Below, piece after piece: positions 58,957 through 64,000 of a stretch of 64,000 nucleotides of DNA. The notes under the pieces are model-generated. The model searched no databases and was not told the origin of the DNA. It saw nothing but the letters and a program-made list of their open reading frames with translations. Within the stretch, counting starts at the first letter, position 1, and every line of letters starts with the position of its first letter. Source of the stretch: Deltaproteobacteria bacterium (GTDB lineage: Bacteria; UBA10199; GCA-002796325; JACPFF01); the NCBI GenBank assembly GCA_016210045.1, contig JACQUX010000011.1, positions 54,512 to 118,511 on the forward strand, written 5' to 3'. Both the position numbers and the translations under genes were made by a program.

Positions 58957-61347
58957 ATGAACACACCCGGACTCAAAGGCGTTACCGTCATCCCCGCTGG
59001 GTCGACCTATGGCAAGGCCAAGGCCGTGGACCAGACTCCGTCGGCCACCGACCAACACCTCCAAGATATTTTTCAGCGGATGGAGACCGAAGCCAGCCAG
59101 GCGTCCGGCATCGACGCCGCTGCGGATCCGCTCTTAGCCCTGCGCGCCGCATTGGAAGGGACGACCATCCCCACGACCGAATATCCGGTACCCAGCGTGG
59201 AAGAACTGGTGGCCAAATTCCCGACGCTCAACTTTTTTGCCGATGGCCAGATTGAAGCGCAATTCGAGGCACTGAAGTTCGAGTACGCCAAGCAGGCCGC
59301 CGACCTGGAAGGCCAGCTCAAGAATGCCGCCCTGACGCCGACCCAACAGCGCACCGTCCGCGCGCAATACGAGTCACTGCAGCAGGCGCTGATCCAAATC
59401 GACCAAGAAATCGCCGGGACGCGCGAGGTCGCCGCCAAGGCGCAACAGACCTATGCACAAGAGATCGCACTGCTGAAAAAAGTCGGACTGGAAGAGATCA
59501 CTCCTGAAGAGGCCGATCTGAACGGCGACGGCAAGATCGGCAACGGCGAATTTATTCTCGGGACGCGGACCCTCGAAGGCGAGACCGAGGTCGCGATCCT
59601 CGACGCGAAGACGATGAAGCCGATCAAGTTCGACGCAGACGGCAATCCAATGGGTGCGAATGTGCTGAATCCGAAATATGAATACGATCTCCAGCAATCG
59701 GGCCTAAAATTCCCGACCGAGCTGCTCCCAAATAAGGACACGACCGGAGCGGACCTCGTCCTTCAAGCCAAAGGAGAGTATTTGGGGGCGCGCAAGAGTT
59801 ACGACGGGTCGGACAATACATACAACGCCCATATCGATATCCCAATTCCCGAAGCCATTTGGGTGGAGACGTATGCGAACGGCGAGGTCAAATCGACGCT
59901 GAAAAACGGCGAAACCCATTTAACGGCCGCCAATACGTCGTTGCTGATGTCGCCGCCGACCGACGCCTCGCACTACAAACAGATTAAAATCACGACTGCC
60001 GAAATTTCCTCCGTCACGTCGGAACCGCCGCTCAGTTGGAATAACAGCGGGACCACGACCTGGAAGAAAGAGTACGGCACGGATCAGCTGGTGAAATTCC
60101 GTGACGCCGACGGCAACGTGGTGCTCCAACTCCGGATCACCGGCTACGGGACCAAAGGACAGGGCCAAGACACGCCCTTTGAAGGCGTGAACTACGTGAC
60201 CGCCTCGTCCCTCTCGCTCGCGGTCAGCAGCGGGTCCGGAACCTTCGGCAACGACAAGAACAAGATCCGCACCTCACCGGTCGAGGTGAACTTTGCGAGC
60301 AACTACGTCTCCACCGGTACCGGTGGTCAGTTTAATTTTGCCGCCGCGCAGGAATTCGATCACTCACATAATGACGATGCGAACCAGATCACGGACTCCA
60401 AACAACGCGCCCTGCTGAAGACGATGCAAAGCCTCGGGCTCTGGACCCCGAGTGACCTGCAGCGCGGTTATCTCGGCACCCAGGGTGGATTCCACGATTA
60501 CCTGACCGGTGCCTATATCGTCGGCCTGCGCGGCAACATTAAGGGCACCAATTACAACGACGCGATCGACGTGGCACCGCCCCCCGACACGGTGGATCCG
60601 GAAGATCCGGAATACACCACCACGATCGACGGCGGCGGCGGTTACAACGCGATCTTCGGGAAACACGGCAATCACTATGTGCAAGGCGCGACGTTCGTCG
60701 AGATCACGGGGCGCGACGGCGACGTGAATCACATCGGCACCAAGGGCGAAGTGACGTGGGCTAATTCCCACCAAGACGCCGCCACGCAAGAATGGGTGAA
60801 GGAGTCGTGGGCCGACAACCCGTCCGTCTACGTGCGGGTGGACACCCCCGGCGCGAATAGCGTGACCGTGCTCGGCAATCCGGAAGAGGCCAAAGCGGAT
60901 GGATTCGACAAGTGGATCAACGTCGATGTCCCGACGACGGATGAATTAAAGACCGATCCCAAGGCCGTGGCGAAAAAACACGCGAACGATTTCTATGCCA
61001 TCAACTCCGGCAGTTTCAACGCCTACAACCAACGCGATCTCGACCTGCTCGGCGCCGGCCTCGACGATAATCCGCTCAGCAGCGCGCACAAGGACGACAT
61101 CCTGGAGATCTATCAAGAGAAACGGAAAAAAGTCGTCGAGGCGATTCAGGCGAAAGAAGAAGAAATTGAAGCAGGGAGCGCAACGGCGGAAGTTGAGGCC
61201 TGGCAGGAATACGGCCCGCTCTACACCGAAGCCCAGGAAGAGATGTCGGGATTTTTTGCGGCGTATGCCCAGCATGAAGGGATCGCGCCCACCAATGACG
61301 GATTGGGCGCGAAACAAACGGACGTTGCAAAGACGTTTGGCGCGTAA
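58957..61347 (+). CDS. Large RTX/EF-hand protein 1, no signal peptide
   Basis: 796 residues. The N-terminus (MNTPGLKGVTVIPAGSTYG) is polar. A helical coiled-coil region (about 95-180) is followed by an EF-hand-like loop DLNGDGKIGNGEF (about 187-199), a long beta-rich middle, and a degenerate RTX-like segment (GNIKGTNYNDAIDV..., IDGGGGYNAIFGKHGNHYVQG) near 515-590. The C-terminal ~100 residues are helical (EKRKKVVEAIQAKEEEIEAG). No hydrophobic signal or membrane span. The likely fate is export by a type I, type III or similar route with calcium-dependent folding outside. No clear ribosome site precedes the ATG. Confidence 0.75.
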   Translation: MNTPGLKGVTVIPAGSTYGKAKAVDQTPSATDQHLQDIFQRMETEASQASGIDAAADPLLALRAALEGTTIPTTEYPVPSVEELVAKFPTLNFFADGQIEAQFEALKFEYAKQAADLEGQLKNAALTPTQQRTVRAQYESLQQALIQIDQEIAGTREVAAKAQQTYAQEIALLKKVGLEEITPEEADLNGDGKIGNGEFILGTRTLEGETEVAILDAKTMKPIKFDADGNPMGANVLNPKYEYDLQQSGLKFPTELLPNKDTTGADLVLQAKGEYLGARKSYDGSDNTYNAHIDIPIPEAIWVETYANGEVKSTLKNGETHLTAANTSLLMSPPTDASHYKQIKITTAEISSVTSEPPLSWNNSGTTTWKKEYGTDQLVKFRDADGNVVLQLRITGYGTKGQGQDTPFEGVNYVTASSLSLAVSSGSGTFGNDKNKIRTSPVEVNFASNYVSTGTGGQFNFAAAQEFDHSHNDDANQITDSKQRALLKTMQSLGLWTPSDLQRGYLGTQGGFHDYLTGAYIVGLRGNIKGTNYNDAIDVAPPPDTVDPEDPEYTTTIDGGGGYNAIFGKHGNHYVQGATFVEITGRDGDVNHIGTKGEVTWANSHQDAATQEWVKESWADNPSVYVRVDTPGANSVTVLGNPEEAKADGFDKWINVDVPTTDELKTDPKAVAKKHANDFYAINSGSFNAYNQRDLDLLGAGLDDNPLSSAHKDDILEIYQEKRKKVVEAIQAKEEEIEAGSATAEVEAWQEYGPLYTEAQEEMSGFFAAYAQHEGIAPTNDGLGAKQTDVAKTFGA

Positions 61348-61362
61348 CACGGGGGATGACGT

Positions 61363-63543
61363 ATGTTGATTAACGGACTCAACAGTCGAGCAGCGGGCAC
61401 GGTCGGCGAGGTCGCGAATCAAGACCAACTCGCCCGGTTGGAAGAGCAGCTGCGGCGCCTCGAGGCGGATAAACAAGCGCTCGCCAACACCAAAGATTAC
61501 TTCGAACTCCTCCCGATGGAAGACCAGGCGCGGGTTCGCGAGATCGAGGCCGAGATCGAGGCGTTGAGCCACTTATTGGAAACCTATCGGGACTTCGTCA
61601 CGACAGGAAAATGGGACCCAGCCGCCGTCAACCAAATTGATGTCGACGCGGTCGAGGAACATCTCGCCGGCCTCGAGCCCGGTTGGAACGACATGAGTGG
61701 CGCAATCGAGAACGTCATTGCCGCAGAGGACAAGAAAAAAGTCGGCAGCACATATGTCGGCACGATCATGCTCGACAACAGCGGCGTTTACGATCCGCAA
61801 AATCCGCTCGCCTCCAATGCGCTGGCCTTCGTCGTGCCAGCCGGCGCCACGGCGGTCGCGGGCCAGACGGTCGGGAAAGATATCCATATCAAAGTGACGT
61901 TTGCCGATAAGCATGTGGAAACCACCGTGCTCAAAAACATGGCCGTCCGTCCTGAAGCGATTTACATGTACGGCGCCACGCACGCAGGTCCACTCGCACT
62001 CGATTTCTCCAACGTCATTCGCGTCAGCGACGGCAATTGGGGCAAGCCGTTCGGCGAGACCTCGGGACTCTTCATCTTCGCCGGCGCCGGCCATGACCGC
62101 GTGCTCGGCTCGCAAGGCGACGACGTGATCGTCGGCAACGGCGGCAACGACGCGCTGTACGGCAACGGCGGAAAAGATCTGATCTTCGGCGACGGGTTCA
62201 ATGAAGACGGTGCTGCGGGTTTTGAACCCACCGACGGCAACGACTTGATCGACGGCGGCGCCGAGGCCGACACCATCCGCGCCGGCGGCGGCAACCAAGA
62301 CCAGATCCTGAACATCGCCGATGACTCCGCCGGCGAACATGAGAACGCCGGCGCGACCGAAAAGCTCGAACAAGTCGACGTCAAATTGATCATCCCGGAC
62401 CAGAATGTGCCCGCGAAATACCAAAATGGCTCGCTCGTCGTCGACGGCTACGCACTGACCGGCCCGTTCAATGTCCAAATGCCGAAGGGCTACAGCATGG
62501 CAACGGCGGAAGTCGACGAGAACGGCAAGTCACTCGTGATCACGATGGTCGGATTCGATCAACAAGGTGCCCCGCATACGCTGCGCGTCATGGTGAAGGG
62601 ATTCTTCGACCCTGCCAATCACATTCAACTGAACTTTCACGGCAACGATGTCGGCAACAACATGATCGACTTCCACAACATCACGTTAAAAGGCAATACG
62701 ATCAACATCAATGCGGGTGACGGCGACGACATCATCATGGCGCCGCGGACCTATTTGGACGACTTAGGGATTCCGGTCAGCGAATTGGGCACCAGCACAT
62801 TGAGCGAATCGGAGTTGGAAGACATCGTCGACGTGATGCGCAGCGTCCACACCGACGACGACGGCAAGACGCAGACCCACCCACTCACGTGGGGACTCGA
62901 CGCGTATCCGGAGACGGATGGCTTTGCGTGGAACGACTTCGAGATCGAAGACAACGGCAGTTTTGTGCAGAACGGCGAAGTCGTATTGGTCGGGAACGGA
63001 AACCCGGTCGAGAGTCTCAACTTCGAGCGTCCGGAGGGTTTTGACGACGCGGTCCTGATGCGCGACGGCGACGACTTCAAACTCGTGTTCTTCAAACGCG
63101 GCGTGGACACGGTCGATCAAGTGGTCGTGCGCCTCAAAGGGATCTCCGCTGACACCACGGTCTTCGTGGCCGGCGCTCCGATCCCGACGATTGGCGGACT
63201 TTCGGAAGTCGTCGGCGGCAACGGCGACGATACGATTTACGCCTCGGTCAACTCGGTTGCGACCGGCAACCAATCGAACGAATCGGTCGTGACCGGCGCA
63301 TATCCATTCGCATGGGCCGAACCGGTCCAGCCCGGCACGCCGCTGACGGAACAATTGACGGAAGTGGAAAAAGAGATCGACGATTTGAACGAAGAGCTCG
63401 GCGAAAAACAGGCCGCGTTCGACAAAGAGACCGACGAGAAGAAAAAGACGAAATTGCAGCAACAGATCGATGCACTCCAAGACCAAGTCGACGAACTCGA
63501 GACGCAGAAGAAGAAACTCGAGGCCAAGCAAGGGAAGAAGTAG
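61363..63543 (+). CDS. Large RTX protein 2 with C-terminal coiled coil, no signal peptide
   Basis: 726 residues; GGGGGATG site 8 nt upstream. An N-terminal coiled coil (about 17-80) and a beta domain lead to a good RTX block at about 239-320 (FAGAGHDRVLGSQGDDVIVGNG, GNDALYGNGGKDLIFGDG, GNDLIDGGAEADTI), with further single repeats (GDGDDIIMAP, GGNGDDTIYA). The last ~65 residues form a charged coiled coil ending AKQGKK. RTX repeats bind calcium and usually fold after export. The classical RTX type I secretion signal is C-terminal and acidic/hydrophobic; this C-terminus is strongly basic and charged, so another route is possible. It follows protein 1 by 15 nt. Confidence 0.8.
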   Translation: MLINGLNSRAAGTVGEVANQDQLARLEEQLRRLEADKQALANTKDYFELLPMEDQARVREIEAEIEALSHLLETYRDFVTTGKWDPAAVNQIDVDAVEEHLAGLEPGWNDMSGAIENVIAAEDKKKVGSTYVGTIMLDNSGVYDPQNPLASNALAFVVPAGATAVAGQTVGKDIHIKVTFADKHVETTVLKNMAVRPEAIYMYGATHAGPLALDFSNVIRVSDGNWGKPFGETSGLFIFAGAGHDRVLGSQGDDVIVGNGGNDALYGNGGKDLIFGDGFNEDGAAGFEPTDGNDLIDGGAEADTIRAGGGNQDQILNIADDSAGEHENAGATEKLEQVDVKLIIPDQNVPAKYQNGSLVVDGYALTGPFNVQMPKGYSMATAEVDENGKSLVITMVGFDQQGAPHTLRVMVKGFFDPANHIQLNFHGNDVGNNMIDFHNITLKGNTININAGDGDDIIMAPRTYLDDLGIPVSELGTSTLSESELEDIVDVMRSVHTDDDGKTQTHPLTWGLDAYPETDGFAWNDFEIEDNGSFVQNGEVVLVGNGNPVESLNFERPEGFDDAVLMRDGDDFKLVFFKRGVDTVDQVVVRLKGISADTTVFVAGAPIPTIGGLSEVVGGNGDDTIYASVNSVATGNQSNESVVTGAYPFAWAEPVQPGTPLTEQLTEVEKEIDDLNEELGEKQAAFDKETDEKKKTKLQQQIDALQDQVDELETQKKKLEAKQGKK

Positions 63544-63557
63544 CGCGGCGCCAAATT

Positions 63558-63707
63558 CCCGAGTGGAGAGCGAGGGGGGAGCCTGCGGGCCGTTCGCCTC
63601 GCGTTACGGCGCTCGGCTCACTGAGACCTCGCTCGGTCGGGCTTCAACACCATAGTGCTCCCTCGCTCAGACTCGCCCGCAGGCTCCCCCCTCGCTCTCC
63701 GCTCGGG
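63558..63707. repeat. Element A, second copy, inverted
   Basis: 150 bp, with ends 63558-63590 and 63675-63707 complementary at 32 of 33 positions. It is the reverse complement of the element at 45097-45313 minus about 75 bp of its middle, and it begins 15 bp after the RTX protein 2 stop. The 170 bp to the next element (63708-63879) contain no gene that I can see. Confidence 0.88.
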
Positions 63708-63879
63708 TCCCCTTGCACAATTTGGACAAATATCCATCGTGCGGCGATTAATACCGCAGCGCCTGCCCCGTTAGGATGAAGTAACCGCCGAAACTTGGTC
63801 GCAGTCTTGATACTATGAACGAACTCTCGCGAGCGCCCCCTGAGCGCGCCTCTGTCGATGGGGCACCACGGCCGGGGGC

Positions 63880-64000
63880 GCGGGGTGGGGGGCGCCAGGG
63901 GCTCTCGGCGCCGTTTTCTCCTTGCGAGATCTAAAGGCGAAAACGGCGAGGGCGAGCGCGCGGCGGCTCGATGCCGCCGCGATAGCGTACCCTGGCGCCC
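63880..64000. repeat. Element B, second copy, inverted, cut by window end
   Basis: The reverse complement of this stretch matches the element at 44868-45016, including CAGGGTACGCTATCGCGG, CGCGCTCGCCCTCGCCGTTTTCG and CGCAAGGAGAAAACG. Its outer end lies beyond base 64000. It stands next to element A, in the mirror order of the first locus. Confidence 0.8.

Overview
The window looks like a chromosome segment of a GC-rich Gram-negative bacterium. It carries many lipoproteins and outer-membrane beta-barrels, a PlsB acyltransferase, an NtrC-type activator with sigma-54, a PTS reduced to regulatory parts with HPr kinase, and a block of genes fitting late menaquinone synthesis by the futalosine route. 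This mix suggests a deltaproteobacterial-type or related candidate lineage. I cannot name a species; no rRNA or other marker is present.

Layout. 1-3.1 kb (minus): a receiver protein cut by the window edge, an NtrC-family activator and a PAS sensor kinase. 3.2-6.9 kb (plus): purM, purN, a mannose-1-phosphate guanylyltransferase and a DUF3187 outer-membrane protein. 6.9-9.8 kb (minus): ssb, a repeat lipoprotein, an exported RCC1-like propeller and a small exported protein. 10-12 kb: a barrel protein, a peroxiredoxin and an aquaporin. 12-20 kb (minus): a small Ca-binding protein, an M49-like lipoprotein peptidase, prfB with its programmed frameshift, and the ybeY-pgpH-phoH operon headed by a YjbQ-like protein. 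20-24.6 kb: a lipoprotein behind a sigma-28-like promoter, an unexplained structured RNA segment, initiator tRNA, rluB-scpB-scpA and a small barrel. 24.7-29.2 kb: plsB, an intergenic cluster of DnaA-box-like sites and an orphan 460-residue protein. 29.5-35 kb: a very large lipoprotein behind a second sigma-28-like promoter, overlapping a 573-residue barrel-like gene. 35-36.2 kb: a VapBC toxin-antitoxin pair. 36.3-41.2 kb: amidohydrolase-UbiD-UbiE-UbiX-UbiA. 41-45 kb: lamin-tail lipoprotein, secreted metallo-beta-lactamase-fold protein, NUDIX hydrolase. 45-48.6 kb: hpt, L,D-transpeptidase, three tRNAs and small exported proteins. 48.7-57.3 kb: pyrG, rpoN, hpf, hprK, EIIA-Man, HPr, EI and metK. 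57.3-63.5 kb: a receiver lacking its phosphoacceptor, two small helical proteins and two large proteins with RTX/EF-hand calcium motifs but no signal peptide.

The most unusual material is: the 57.3-63.5 kb RTX cluster, which has a good sigma-54 promoter match; two lipoprotein genes behind near-identical sigma-28-type promoters; heptamer-type repeats that supply the 5' coding ends of two genes, in one case the whole signal peptide; and two families of short elements with long terminal inverted repeats (here called A and B) that occur side by side at 44.9-45.3 kb and again, inverted, at 63.6-64.0 kb.

All calls come from reading the sequence and the translated frames; no database search, folding or skew calculation was run.
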